A stretch of DNA of 64,000 nt from Ilyonectria destructans (GCA_020740775.1 JAHEWK010000001.1:1922001-1986000); one strand, 5' to 3'. Positions 50,365 to 61,246 are shown, counted from the first letter of the stretch. Translations and numbers: made by a program. The notes: generated by a model not told the origin, from the sequence alone.

Positions 50365-51463
50365 ATGCCCATCTGCATCGAGTGTCGGCATCCCGTCAAG
50401 ACGCTATGGACGCAGTACTCGGGCGCCGGTGACAAGGCCAGCGGCCACAACATCCGCCTGACCGTCTGTCGCAAGTGCGGCCGCTTCTGCGACAAGTACG
50501 TCGAGCATGACTTTGTCGTGCTGTTTATCGACCTGGTCCTCATTAAACCCCAGGTCAGTCACTTTCTCCTATCCTCTCTTCAAGTTGCGATCTTGGCTTG
50601 AGCTTGGGACTGGGTATTGACGTTGCTGGGACAGGTCTACCGCCATCTCCTACACAACACATTGATGCGCGATGGAGATCGTTTAGATGTACGTTTTCTT
50701 GGCATCATCTTGCCCGCGTATTGGTTTCAACGAAGCGGTACTAACATGTGTGCCAACAAGCCCTCTGTCATCCGGCTAGGAATCTTGCTTCTGCTATTCG
50801 ACGTATACCTGACATGGGCGCGCCTCGAGAAGCAGACGGCGCCGGATGCTATGCCCGGTGAGAGCAACCTGGGCAAGCTGGCGCAGCAACCCATTGTGCT
50901 CCAGTACATGTTCTTCCGTGAGTGTCACTTCTTCTCTTCCCTTGCAATCATCCCCTCGTGTCGTCGCTTCAGCTAACCGTGCCATACCCTGTGTCCTAGT
51001 CATATTCTGCGCCCTCTCAACCGCCGCCTTCCACGTCATCATCCGCTTCCTCACCTCGTCGCCCTTCTCTCCGCTACACCTTGTCGGCATCCTCCCGCGA
51101 TACCCCCGACCAAACTCCGTGTCTACCGCACTCCTCGTCTCCTCCTCCACCAAGCTGTTCCCCATCCTCATGGTCGTCTGGAAGTACGACGTCCCCGCCG
51201 CCGCTCGCTCCCTCGGTTGGGCCGTTGTGGCCAATAACGTCGAGGCGTTGCGCATACTTCTCGACTGCCGATACTACGTAGCCTGCCTACTGGCCATTGC
51301 GGGTGCCGCCGCACGCTGGGTTGTCGGCCGCGCTGTCCTGGGAGCCGCTGGACTGGCCGACGTCGACTCCATCGGCGAGAGCAGCGTGGCGGCGGATGGC
51401 AAGGCCCTGTGGGCGTTGTTGATGTATGCCAAGGAGTGGGCCGGTCGTCTTGCTGTAGGATAA
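50365..51463 (+). CDS. ARV1: Lipid homeostasis protein Arv1
   Basis: ER membrane protein needed for sterol/sphingolipid distribution and for efficient early GPI-anchor synthesis. Exons are 50365-50553, 50635-50688 (18 codons), 50761-50917 and 51000-51463, giving 287 residues. The N-terminal Arv1 homology domain has the paired zinc-type cysteines CIEC and CRKCGRFCDKYVEHD (residues 4-7 and 35-50), then VVLFIDLVLIKPQ-VYRHLLHNTL across the first intron. Four or so membrane helices follow (IRLGILLLLFDVYLTW, MFFLIFCALSTAAFHVIIRFL, KLFPILMVVWKY, YVACLLAIAGAAARWVVGRAVL). Size fits fungal Arv1. It is convergent with the V-ATPase e gene, 243 bp between stop codons. Confidence 0.95.
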
Positions 51464-51706
51464 TATACTGATCGAAGCTCGAGTGTCACGTCAGGGGGGC
51501 GAGGGGTTATCATGATTTGTAGAGCGTATTTCAGCAGTATAGCATAGGCGTCCAACTCCGGTTGTGAACAACACGATATCCGTGTGAAGAAAAAACAACA
51601 ATGATATAGATTACAGCCATCCGTCTTTGCATCCCGTATCCACGAGCTTTCCCGTGCCCAAACCATCCGTTCATGTGTGTTCCCCCCTCGTCTCCGTCAC
51701 GTCCGT

Positions 51707-52126
51707 CTATTCGAGGAACGATTCTCGCAGGTCGCTTCGTCTCGGGTTGATCAGGGGGTTGAGCTGGGCGAGGAAGGTGAGAGCCCACATGAGGTAGCAG
51801 CTCACGATGGACAGGATGAGCGACGACCGCCACAGACTGCTCGAGGTGAAACGTTCGTGTTAGCTAGAAGCATTGATGGGCGAGCTTGCAAGGCCCGGGG
51901 AGAGGGAACAGGGAGGATAGAACTGACACCTGGTTTTCTCCCTTAGGGGCGAAGAACCATGACGCCACGCACAAGGCGGCGATGACGACGAGGCCGATGA
52001 AGACGGCGTATCTGTGTGCGTTGAAATCGTGGTGTTAGCCATTTCCCACGCGTCCTTGGTGCGTGTCTGCGACGCTTCGAGCTGGAGAGTGCCCGGCCGC
52101 GCGGAGCTGACATACCCTTGAGCCAT
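51707..52126 (-). CDS. VMA9: V-type proton ATPase subunit e (Vma9)
   Basis: Small membrane subunit of the Vo sector of the vacuolar proton pump. Three exons were joined by hand: 52126-52116 (11 nt, MAQG), 52011-51928 and 51836-51707, giving 74 residues (yeast Vma9 is 73). The protein is two membrane helices: YAVFIGLVVIAALCVASWFF, the loop APKGENQ, then LWRSSLILSIVSCYLMWALTFLAQL, ending with the family signature NPLINPRRSDLRESF. The second intron could start at either of two overlapping donors (GTGTCA or GTCAGT); only the second keeps frame with a CAG acceptor and gives NQVLWRSS, matching the family's NQxVWRS spacing. The gene is too finely split for an ORF scan to find. Confidence 0.9.
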
Positions 52127-52545
52127 GATGTGCGATTCCGTTTAGCGGAGATGCGTTAAAGGGCCTGTTCCCGGCCGGCAGGAGACGTTGAGTTCGGTCG
52201 TCGGGGCGCGTGGGCGATGCGATTCGATGCGATGCAATGGGAGCGGGTGGAATTATTGGAAGCTGTTTGGGAGGCACGTAGGTCCAGGGTCGGTTTGGAC
52301 CTTCAAGTTGCATCACCTAGCAGCCAGCAACAGCTTGTGATGTGGCTTAGTCATCTGGCGTCTTGGCCAGGCAGGCGTCATTCATGAGCAATTTGCTACA
52401 GGGTAGCTGCCAGGCACCTCAATTGTTGGCTTACACGCGGGTACGGCCGACATGTTCATGACAGACACGGATATTCCTACTTGATGCGGTTCAATAACTA
52501 CCTATATTTCGGCTTACCTCTTGGTTTTCTGGACTTCTTATAGTA
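52127..52545. promoter_or_regulatory. Upstream region of VMA9, downstream of dehydrogenase gene
   Basis: No gene seen in 0.42 kb. Confidence 0.5.
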
Positions 52546-53522
52546 TCAGACTTCATTCTCAAACTTGAGACCCGCCTCCTTCCTCGCAGCCCCGTAAATC
52601 CCGGCAATGTCTCCCGACGGACCAGCATGCTCCTTCAGCTGCGCCAGATGTGCATCTGCCGTCTCTACGTTCCGCAACCTTGCCCCAGCAGCTTCGGCCA
52701 AGCTCAGCGCATGCCGGGCATCCTTGCGGGCCAGATCTACTGCAAATAGCGGTTCTTCCCGTTTATAGTAGTCACCAGTGCGCATCCGCGTGCTGTACGC
52801 CGCGTATGGCCCCGGGAAGATAGCATCAACGAATTTCTGGATGGCGTCGGTCCCCAGACCAGACTTCTCGGCAACCACGTGCGCCTCTGCCAACTGCTCC
52901 ACCATGTTGAGGATGAAGGTGTTGCCCAGTACCTTGAGAGTTAGCGCCTTGCCGTACGGCTCGTCGCTGAGATCGATCTCGCCACGCGATGTGACACCCG
53001 TGAACCACGGCTTAGCGCGGGCGACGCTGGCTCGCGGCCCCGCGAGCACACCGACGAGTTGTCCAGCATCGGCCATGGCGGGGGCACCGAAGACGGGCGC
53101 AGCGACGAACTCAGCGCCCCGAGCCACAACTTCCTTGGCGATAGCCTCGGTCGTGTCTGGGTGGATGGTAGAGCTCTCGATGAAGAGCTTGCCGGTGATG
53201 TCGACTTCGAGGATCGTATTGTAGAGCTCCTGGACTGCCTCGTCGTTGGCAATGCATGAGAAGATGACATCGGCGCGCGAAACACCGTCAGCCACGGACT
53301 CGACTACCTCGGTCTTGCCCTCAGGCAGAGTGCTGGTAAACTCCACAGTCCGCTTGGTAGAACGGTTGTAGACTAGGAGGGGAGAGTCGAGATTACCCTT
53401 TTGGACAATGTTTCTGCTCATTCCCTGTTCATTGTTAGGTGCTGCAAATGGTTCATGGCGAATGTTATATTACTCACCCTGCCCATATTACCTAGGCCGA
53501 TCCACAGAAGCTTAGGAGCCAT
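52546..53522 (-). CDS. Beta-hydroxyacid dehydrogenase (3-hydroxyisobutyrate dehydrogenase-like)
   Basis: NAD(P)-dependent oxidoreductase of the 6-phosphogluconate/3-hydroxyisobutyrate dehydrogenase superfamily; substrate not predictable. Exons are 53522-53478 (MAPKLLWIGLGNMGR) and 53424-52546, giving 307 residues. The Rossmann motif GLGNMGRGMSRN crosses the intron. Other landmarks: the substrate-binding segment (FIESSTIHPDT, then EFVAAPVFGAPAMADAGQL), and catalytic Lys near 179 in KVLGNTFILNMVEQLAEA. The C-terminal helical domain carries YAAYSTRMRTGDYYKREEPLFAVDLARKDARHAL. No mitochondrial presequence is visible, so a role in valine breakdown is less likely than a cytosolic aldehyde- or acid-reductase role (inference). 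Confidence 0.9.
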
Positions 53523-54641
53523 GGCTGCAAAAGATGAATAACCTGCGTCAAATATCAAGGAGAGGGTAAGGTTGACTCTGAGTATGGTTGTCCTAGCGCT
53601 GTTTTTGTTTCTGCAGCATGGGAAACGTAAAGACGGGTCCTCTATTTATACCACCTCGAGTTAACATTGGGGACAGTTGTCGGGCAAGGAGAATATCGGG
53701 ATCTCGGCACGGTTGATGCCAATGCAGCGTCGTTAGATGCCGCTTAGAAATGCAGCCATCGCAGAGCTTCTGGCGCGACCATGGAGCATCTCGACGGGCC
53801 AAGCTCCCCACCCAGGTATGACGAAGCCGGACTAAACCATCGAGGGACGACAAGCGATAATTTACCTCCATCTGAGACAAACTTTGAGGAATATGCTTTG
53901 TCATTATGCGCAAAGTATGAGCCCCAGTTATTCGATGAAACCCGCAATTCAATATAATCAAGTATTTACCGCGTGTGGTGTCATTGCCCAGCACAGAGAT
54001 GGATCGCCTGGTGGGACAATTTGCCTCCAGATCTACCCTGGACCCAACCCCGCGATGCCCCGTGCCATCGCCGATACGGCCGAGTTGTCGCATGCGTGAG
54101 GTACCATTTGCTGTGCTGCTACGGAGCTCACTACCCAAAAAGCAGTCATGACCCCCATGTAGTGATCATCATGGCGTTCTTCTAGCACCATTCCAGAGCC
54201 TAGTACAGCAGTGATTTATCTAATTGACCCGTATTGACCCGTTCGCCCGCGAAAGACGCAGTGGCGCTTCTGCTTTCTGCTCTCTGCAGGGGCGAAATCG
54301 GCGTCCAAGCTCGGGCTTATCAGCTTATCGGGTGCCCAAACCCACGCCTCGGCCCCTCCATCACAGCTTTCGTCGCCCTCCGCTAAGTAGGTACCCGAGC
54401 TCCTAGATGTGTCACTGGCTATTGACTCACGACCCTGGCGGTCACGATTGTGTCCCCCACATGCAAACTACGACCCTCCCCAGCCTCAAACTCGTTTCCT
54501 CCGCCAGTGATGTTTTTTAGCTAACGACAGTTTATCCCTCGGCCGCAGCACACTCAACTTCTCCTCCACTGGTCTTCCGGGGCCGCTCATCGAACTTTCG
54601 TCAGTTGCGAGTGAGCCCGGAATGCGTCGTCGCCCTCCGCC
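53523..54641. promoter_or_regulatory. Divergent region between dehydrogenase and N-acetylglutamate synthase genes
   Basis: No complete gene seen other than the uORF described separately. The 1.1 kb holds both promoters and a TAGGTACC string near 54388. Confidence 0.5.
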
Positions 54642-54645
54642 ATGA
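54622..54645 (+). promoter_or_regulatory. Seven-codon uORF overlapping the N-acetylglutamate synthase start
   Basis: ATG followed by three Arg codons (CGT CGT CGC), three Pro codons (CCT CCG CCA) and TGA. The stop shares ATGA with the main ATG at 54642. It would be translated if the mRNA starts upstream of 54622; transcript start is not known. Confidence 0.5.
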
Positions 54646-56688
54646 CTTGCACCCGTGCCTGGAAGAAGGCCTCAAGCTGCGGCCAATGTCTTCATTTTAC
54701 CGATCCTCACCTCACCCGCGGACGGGCCCGCCTGCAAAGCTACCCCCGATGCCTGATTCCTGGAATTGCTCGCGGATATGCTTCCCAAGCGGGCAGCTCC
54801 AGCTCTAACTCGCCATCTGGTCTCGCCTCCGGTGCCGCTCGCTACATGTCGGGAGCATCTGCTGCCCGCGCCAAAAAACGAGCTCTCGACCGCGTATGTT
54901 CTCCGATCCTATTGCTGAAGAACACCGTCTCTAACACCGCCGCAGGACTTCATCGTCTCCGTTCTGGAAGTCTCGGCAACCAAGCGAGACGCCAAGGGGT
55001 ATTTACAAAAGTATGCGTCCAAGAACCCCAAGTCCTTGGCCGAGGCCCCCAAGTTCGTCCAGGGTGGCGAGGATCAGCAAACAACGTCGGATGCCCCTCA
55101 GCCACTGCATGTGGCCATCATGAAACTCCGGGCCCCGCAAGAAATCGACTCGGAGACCTTGCGCGGTGTTGGCAAGACACTGTCCCAGTTGCGCAAGCTC
55201 GGCCTGTCGAGCGTGGTTGTGGTCGACTGCGGCCTTGAGGAGAGTCGGCTGACCGCTCAAGACCAAGTCTTTCGGCTCTGCGACGCCATCGACGCTTATG
55301 GGGGACCGGGTACTAGGCTGGTCAAGGACATGTTTTCTCAACGGACGCGGGTCTCAGACAGTTCCCCTTCATTTCTCTCGGGCGACATCCAGCTGGAAGA
55401 CGGAGCCGTTCTCGAGAAGATTCTCCATGATGGGAAAATCCCAGTTCTTCCATCTCTCATTGCTCGCGATCTAATTCATCCGGCCCAGCCCGTGGACTCC
55501 AACAAGATCGTCCTGGCCCTCACAAGGTACTTTGCTGGTTTGCAGTTCAGTGACCAGACTGAAACAGACGGACAAGATATCGAACGAGCCGGACCCAACA
55601 CGGTTGCTACGGTAGAGAGAATTATCCTGCTCGACCCATTGGGGGCTATCCCGGCTACTGGACGTCGTGCCTGGCATCGATTCATAAACATCGAACAGGA
55701 GTATAGCTCCATCATGAAGGAGCTCATGGGCCCGGATGGATCTCCTCTCGCAGAGGCAAATCCTACCAAGGCCTCTGTGACAGCTCATGCTGCTAATTTG
55801 AACCTGGCCAAGGATGCATTGGCTATGTTACCATCTACATCTTCGGCCCTCATTACAACTCCCTTTGCTGCAGCGAACACGCATACCCATAATTACAGGT
55901 CCTCAACATCAATCTCGTCTTTTGATTTCGGGGACATGGTCACTACGAGGCGCAAGAAGAACCCTCTCATTCACAACCTACTGACGGACAAGCCGGTCTT
56001 CTCATCATCTTTGCCGGTTCCGCGCGCACACATGGGGGGCAAACCCCCTGATTCCGAGCTGATGAGCGTATCGACACTTCTTAAGAGAGGAATGCCTCTG
56101 ACGATTTTCCCAGACCCGACCATCAGCCCATGGCGTCCACCTGTACCCGGAGGACCTCGGCTGCGGTTGACAGATAACTGTGTCGACTTGCCGCGACTGG
56201 TTCATCTGATTGAGGATTCGTTTGGCCGAAAGCTCGACGTAGAAGACTATTTGAACCGTGTTAATGACAACCTGGCGGGAATTATCATAGCTGGAGAGTA
56301 CGAGGGCGGTGCCATTCTGACGTGGGAACGCCCTTCAGGTATGGATGAGCGGACAGCGTATGAACAGGGTCGACTTGTGCCGTACTTGGATAAGTTTGCA
56401 GTCCTAAGGAAGAGCCAGGGCAGTGGGGGTGTGGCTGACGTCGTCTTCAACGCCATGGTTCGAGGCTGTTTCCCCGATGGAGTGTGCTGGAGGAGCCGGA
56501 AAGACAACCCGGTCAACAAGTGGTATTTCGAGCGATCCATCGGAACGGAGAAGCTGACGGGGTGCAACTGGACGATGTTCTGGACGACCGCAGGATTGCA
56601 TTCTCGTCACCCAAGCCTCGTGGACTATGAATCTGTCTGTCGAGAAGTGGAACCATCATGGGCGGATAACAAGCACATATTGGATTGA
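54642..56688 (+). CDS. N-acetylglutamate synthase, mitochondrial (Arg2/Arg-14)
   Basis: Catalyses the first step of arginine synthesis, acetyl-CoA + glutamate to N-acetylglutamate, in the mitochondrial matrix. Exons are 54642-54893 and 54946-56688, giving 664 residues. A presequence-like N-terminus (about 1-75, Arg/Ser-rich) leads to ASAARAKKRALDR, then across the intron DFIVSVLEVSATKRDAKGYLQKYA, as in Neurospora arg-14. The middle is a degenerate amino-acid-kinase fold (LSSVVVVDCGLEESRL, ILHDGKIPVLPSLIARD). The C-terminal GNAT domain at about 470-650 has LVHLIEDSFGRKLDVEDYLNRVNDNLAGIIIAGEYEGGAILTWE, KFAVLRKSQGSGGVADVVFNAMVR (acetyl-CoA loop) and NKWYFERSIG. Length fits the fungal enzyme. A short uORF precedes it. 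Confidence 0.95.
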
Positions 56689-57935
56689 TATGAACTGAAA
56701 AGGGTAACGGGCAAGAAGAAAACAAAGCAAAGGCGGCCGGGGAAAAGGAGAAAGAATGGATGAATGCTTCAGAAGGGGTTTTATTGCAATATTAGGGATT
56801 GATTTACAGCGGGAGTTTTGGCTTGGTGCTCAAAAGTCATTGCAATAGACAAACAATGTCCTAGTGAAGAGTTCGGCAGGGCGAAAAGTGAAGAACGGAG
56901 ACGCATGCCGCGTACTAAGATCTACATAATTTTCGTGGTTGCCTAGCATCCGCCTGCCCGCCTGGTAATCACAGGTAGGGATTCATATTTCACACAGATT
57001 GTTGGACGGTTTTCACCTCGTACTCCGTACAGTACCTAGGTATAGTTAGGTGCAAAAGTTCCGATAACTTTAAAATCCCCAACTATAGTAGTTATTTTAC
57101 TACGCCATTTTATTTAAGATATTAAAATATAAAATCTATATTTCAAAATTTTAAAAGAATATTTTTATTTTAAATCTAAAATATTAATTTAAAATAGTTT
57201 TAATTTTAAGTTAAATAATTTTTTTTAAAAAATGATTTATATTTAATTTTATATTTAATAGTAAAAATATTAATATTTATTTAAACTTAAGTATTTTATA
57301 AAAATATTATTTAAATTTTAAACTTATAAATTATAATATTCTTATTTTATTTTATTATTTATATTTATAATGTATAAACTTTCTTATTAGGTAAGCTTTT
57401 ATTATTTTTTAAAAGCTAACCCTTTTAGTATATATTAGGCATATTGTCGGAACTTTTACACGCCTACTGTACCTTACTTTTCACGGGGACTCATCATCAC
57501 AGTGGCGCTGTTAGTTGATCTCTCGACACCACATCACGTGAATGTGCTATAAAGTTACGTCTTTTGGTACGTACAGGTAGGTAGCGAGATGGAAAAGACA
57601 TCGAAGCTTGGGCCACCTGATCTGCATACCACCCGACCTCTAGAGTCTCCTGGACGCAAGGCCGCCAGCCCATGTCCCCCCTGGAACGCCCGCCTGCAGC
57701 AGCCTAGTAGCCAAGGAGCCCCCTCCCCCCCAGTGCAGGAGCCCCAGGGCATTTCGCTTGTGACAACGTTCCCATATCAACGCTGACACGCCAAGGCCAA
57801 AACCAATCCTCCAGCTTGCATCATCCTCACCATCGCTCGCCCTTCTCTAACGCCTCAGTCCCAGCGCAAGCGCCATCTTCATCGCCATCTCGCTCACCTT
57901 CCAACCCATTCGTTCGTCAACCTAAATCCGTCGCC
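56689..57935. other. Intergenic, 1.25 kb, containing an AT-rich inverted-repeat element
   Basis: Outside the element (57049-57464), the region is the 3' flank of the synthase gene and the promoter of the BAR gene. No other gene supported. Confidence 0.6.
57049..57464. mobile_element. MITE-like AT-rich element with terminal inverted repeats
   Basis: A 416-bp block, extremely A+T-rich inside, bounded by near-identical inverted ends: GTGCAAAAGTTCCGATAA at the left and, read on the other strand, GTGTAAAAGTTCCGACAA at the right (16 of 18 match; both differences are C/T). TA lies just outside each end (57047-57048 and 57465-57466), as expected for Tc1/mariner-type insertion. The interior has no ORF. 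The C/T differences and AT skew suggest repeat-induced point mutation (RIP) of a short non-autonomous DNA transposon. Family not identified. Confidence 0.7.
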
Positions 57936-59239
57936 ATGGATTTCGCAAGCTTCGGCAAGGGTATCTCGTAGGTGGCCCCCCTCCCAGAGCTCGCTCGTCG
58001 CCCAGATAGCTCGTGTTCCGAAGGTATTGCAATTCAACCTCATCGACGACTGACGCCGGCAACAGCAACTTTGGATCCCAGATCACCCCCTTTGCGTCGC
58101 GCACCTTCCAGTACACGAAGGAGCAGCTTGGCCAGGCCGAGGACAAGGTCCGTTGTATCGCGCACCCTCACTGGCGCGACCCCCAACTAACCCACTCACC
58201 CTGCAGACCCAGCTCCCCCCCGACTACATTGACCTCGAGAAGCGCGTCGATGCCCTCAAGCAGGCCCACCAGAAGATGCTTGCCGTGACGTAAGTGAAGC
58301 ATATACAGTTCCCCCTTTGCCTATCCGATAAGCTGACCGGCCGTCCGCAGCTCGCAATACTCGAACGAGGCCTACGACTACCCCCCCAACATCAAGGAGA
58401 CTTTCCAGGACCTTGGCCGCACCGTGAGCGAGAAAGTCCACCTCTTGTCCTCCGCTACTTCCCCGGCTGAGGCTCAGGCTGCCCTGGTTGCTCCCCCTAG
58501 TGCCAAGCCTCAGCCCAAGACCTTCAGCCACGCCGTTGCTCGCGCCAGCTTGTCTAGCAGCCAGCTGCTGCACCAGCGCCATACCGGTGCCGGTGAGGAC
58601 CCCCTGGCTACCGCCCTTGAGAAGTATGCGTTGGCCTCGGAGCGTGTTGGTGAGGCTCGCCTCGCCCAGGACTCCCAAATCCAGAGCCGATTCCTCGCTG
58701 GCTGGAACACCACTCTCAACACCAACCTGACCTTTGCCACCCGCGCCCGCAAGAACGTCGAGAACTCCCGCCTTTCCCTCGATGCTGTCAAGGCTCACGC
58801 CAAGGGAACTACCTTTAAGCTTGGCACCGGCTCGAACGCCGGTGATCATCCCGATGAGCACGAGCTCAGCCCCGAGGCCCAGGAGGAGATTGAGAAGGCC
58901 GAGGATGAGTTTGTGACGCAGACTGAGGAGGCTGTTGGCGTCATGAAGAATGTGAGTTGAAGCAACGCCCCCCTTGTGAATCCAAATTGGACATTCCTCT
59001 GACTGATATTAGGTTCTTGATACCCCTGAGCCCCTCCGCAACCTGGCCGAGCTCATCGCCGCCCAAATCGAGTACCACAAGAAGGCCTACGAGGTGCTGA
59101 GCGAGCTCGCACCCGTTGTTGAGGGTCTGCAGACTGAGCAAGAAGTGGGTCGCGCCTCTGCCTTTTGAGTTCATTAACAAGGGGCTGACATTTGCGCCTC
59201 TAGGCCACCTACCGAAAGAGTCGTGAGGAGGCTTCGTAA
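57936..59239 (+). CDS. BAR-domain protein, Gvp36-like
   Basis: Membrane-curving dimer likely acting at Golgi/endosomal membranes (family knowledge from yeast Gvp36). Exons are 57936-57967, 58066-58147, 58207-58289, 58351-58951, 59013-59144 and 59204-59239, giving 321 residues. The start MDFASFGKGISNFGSQITPFASRTFQYTKEQLGQAEDKTQLPPDYIDLEKRVD is typical: an amphipathic N-terminal helix, then FASRTFQYTKEQLG and the first long helix. The remaining BAR helices include LATALEKYALASERVGEARLAQDSQIQSRFLAGWNTTLNTNLTFATRARKNVENSRLSLDAVKAHAK and LDTPEPLRNLAELIAAQIEYHKKAYEVLSELAPVVEGLQ. An Ala/Pro-rich insert lies at about 95-120. The final exon is only 12 codons (ATYRKSREEAS). Six exons, all in frame. Confidence 0.92.
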
Positions 59240-59927
59240 ATACGGAACGACTAATCTTGTTCTTGTATGTGAATGGCTCGTCCTTTGTCTGTCATTGTTT
59301 GAAGGGTTGATGCTTCTGATCCGGCGAATCCGATGATCTGGCTGGTTCAACTATTTCCTTGTCCCAGTGTTGCGTGTTGAGGGTGTCGAGATTCCAATTT
59401 ATGTCTGTGGCAGGTCTCAAGGGTATTGTCTTGACTATTGATATATCGGCAATTCAAGATGCCAGGGGCTTTCCCTGTCCTTTGTGTGGTGCTCAGTCCA
59501 CTGGAGTCATGATGACGTCTTGGAGGACATGACGCGCTGCGACTGCGTGTATGCACCTGGTGCATGTGTATGTTCATTTTGCCCATGTGGCGGGTTTGGA
59601 TCCGTTAGAATAGGTCACGCCTCATGGTATCTCTGTGTATCTCTTTCCATCGTCCGGGTTTTAGAGATGTGATTTTGACCTCAATGTTGGAATCCATCAC
59701 TCCCCGACATGCATGTATGATTCCTTCGCTGGAATGAGATTCAACGCATGCGGCATAGGCAGGGTGTCTGCTGGGTGGTTATCCGGGATTTGTTCGTGCG
59801 CCACGTGACATAACACGTGCTGGGTAGACCGGCAATCCTGGGGCTGGAGTCCAATGAGGTCAATTCAATTTCCTCTGACCATCAACTTCCGATCCACGAC
59901 GAAATATTGCCAATTGACCTCGCCAGC
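59240..59927. other. Intergenic between BAR and complex I subunit genes
   Basis: No supported gene in 0.69 kb. A CACGTGACATAACACGTG inverted pair lies at about 59801-59818, just upstream of the NDUFA5 start and a plausible bHLH site. Confidence 0.5.
59801..59818 (+). promoter_or_regulatory. Paired CACGTG E-boxes upstream of NDUFA5
   Basis: Two CACGTG hexamers six bases apart, 110 bp before the NDUFA5 start. CACGTG is the core bound by bHLH factors (Cbf1/Pho4 type); in fungi Cbf1-type sites are frequent at respiratory genes. Which factor binds is unknown. Confidence 0.4.
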
Positions 59928-60769
59928 ATGCGGCCGACAGCTCGTGTGTTTGCGCGCTACCTGGAGGCCGGCACGCCAACCGGCCTCACGGGTCTCTGGA
60001 CTCACGGCACGCCCCGATCGACCCTTCTCTACTTGTACGGCACCACCCTGAGCAAACTCCAGACGATGCCCGAGACATCCATGTACCGCCAATCCGTCGA
60101 AGCCGTGACCAAGCACCGCATGTCCCTCGTCGAGCAGATGGTGCCCCCCGGATACGACCAGTGGGCCATCAAGGCCAAGGAGCTCGTGAGCCAGAACGCC
60201 GCGCAGTTCCGTGTCGCCAGTGGGCGGCTGGACGGCAGCGAGGCCCGGACGGTCAAGCTCGGCGACAAGATCTTCATTGTCGGCCGGAAGCACGAGGCCG
60301 GTGATATCCGAGTTGAGGAGTGGGACGGCGAGGCCAATGAGGGTGGCGAGCTGGAGGGCGCCCGAACTGCGGAAGAGCGAAAGGACCAGGCGCTTTGGGC
60401 GGAGCGCAAGTCTCTCGAGAACCATGAGCAGGTTGAGTGGGACGAGGAGCCTCAGTTGACGGCGGACCAGTGCGTTACACCCCCTTAGGAGAGACGCGGT
60501 TGGTGTTGTGGTTTCAAGTACTAATTCCCGCGGGGTAGGATCTCGGAGCTGGAGCACAAGATTGGCGCTGGCCTCATCGAGGAGGTCATCCAGGTTGCCG
60601 AGGGCGAGCTTAACCTCATTGACACTATGGAGAAGGCCAAGGTGTAAGTAATCCAACATTTGGACTTTGGGAGAAGATCGTCGAGGCTGACAAGAGAATA
60701 TTTAGCTGGGAGGGCCTCGAGGATAAGCCCGTCGACGGCCAGTGGACCTACTTCGACCGAACCAACTAA
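59928..60769 (+). CDS. NADH:ubiquinone oxidoreductase 29.9-kDa subunit (NDUFA5)
   Basis: Accessory subunit on the matrix arm of respiratory complex I. Exons are 59928-60469, 60539-60643 and 60706-60769, giving 236 residues. A short presequence (MRPTARVFARYLEAGTPTGL) precedes the conserved NDUFA5 block GLTGLWTHGTPRSTLLYLYGTTLSKLQTMPETSMYRQSVEAVTKHRMSLVEQMVPPGYDQWAIKAKELV (about 20-90), matching the Neurospora 29.9-kDa subunit. The C-terminal half is acidic and includes LWAERKSLENHEQVEWDEEPQLTADQ. The last exons encode ISELEHKIGAGLIEEVIQVAEGELNLIDTMEKAKV-WEGLEDKPVDGQWTYFDRTN. The ATG at 59928 was chosen because the open frame upstream starts at a non-ATG codon and the following peptide is a good presequence. 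Confidence 0.94.
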
Positions 60770-61246
60770 GCGGCTGGGAGGATGAAACCTTTGTAAAAGT
60801 AGAAGGGTGCTTTGTATATACGCTACGCTGCTGATGGATTGATGGGTTGCTTGGGCCAATAGAGCAAAGTGACTTTCGAGTCTCAATTGGGTTCTTTGGG
60901 TTGAGCAAGTGATGTTTGGCCTCCCCGTACACGGATATGAGGATGTCTGCATGCCAACCTCTGAGAGGACATATCCCGTGAATGCATCCACTTCCTGAAG
61001 CGATAATGTATTGATGTTGATTGATGTTGATTTTTTAAAGCCTGATTCTCTGATATTAGTCGCTCTCGTGTACCTCCCGTCTCGAGACCTGCCTCTTGGG
61101 AAAACAACTCAGTGCCTGCCGTCGGTGAACCAAGCTCACTCATTCACTTTTGGTGGGGCACTCAGCTGCACTTCTTCTCGTAGAACAACCACTTTTTAAC
61201 ATCTACTTCGTTCTTCATCGCCAACACAACACAACACAACACAACC
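60770..61246. promoter_or_regulatory. Intergenic between NDUFA5 and RRN11
   Basis: No gene seen in 0.48 kb. A CAACA/ACAAC repeat run (about 61220-61245) forms the immediate leader of RRN11. Confidence 0.5.
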
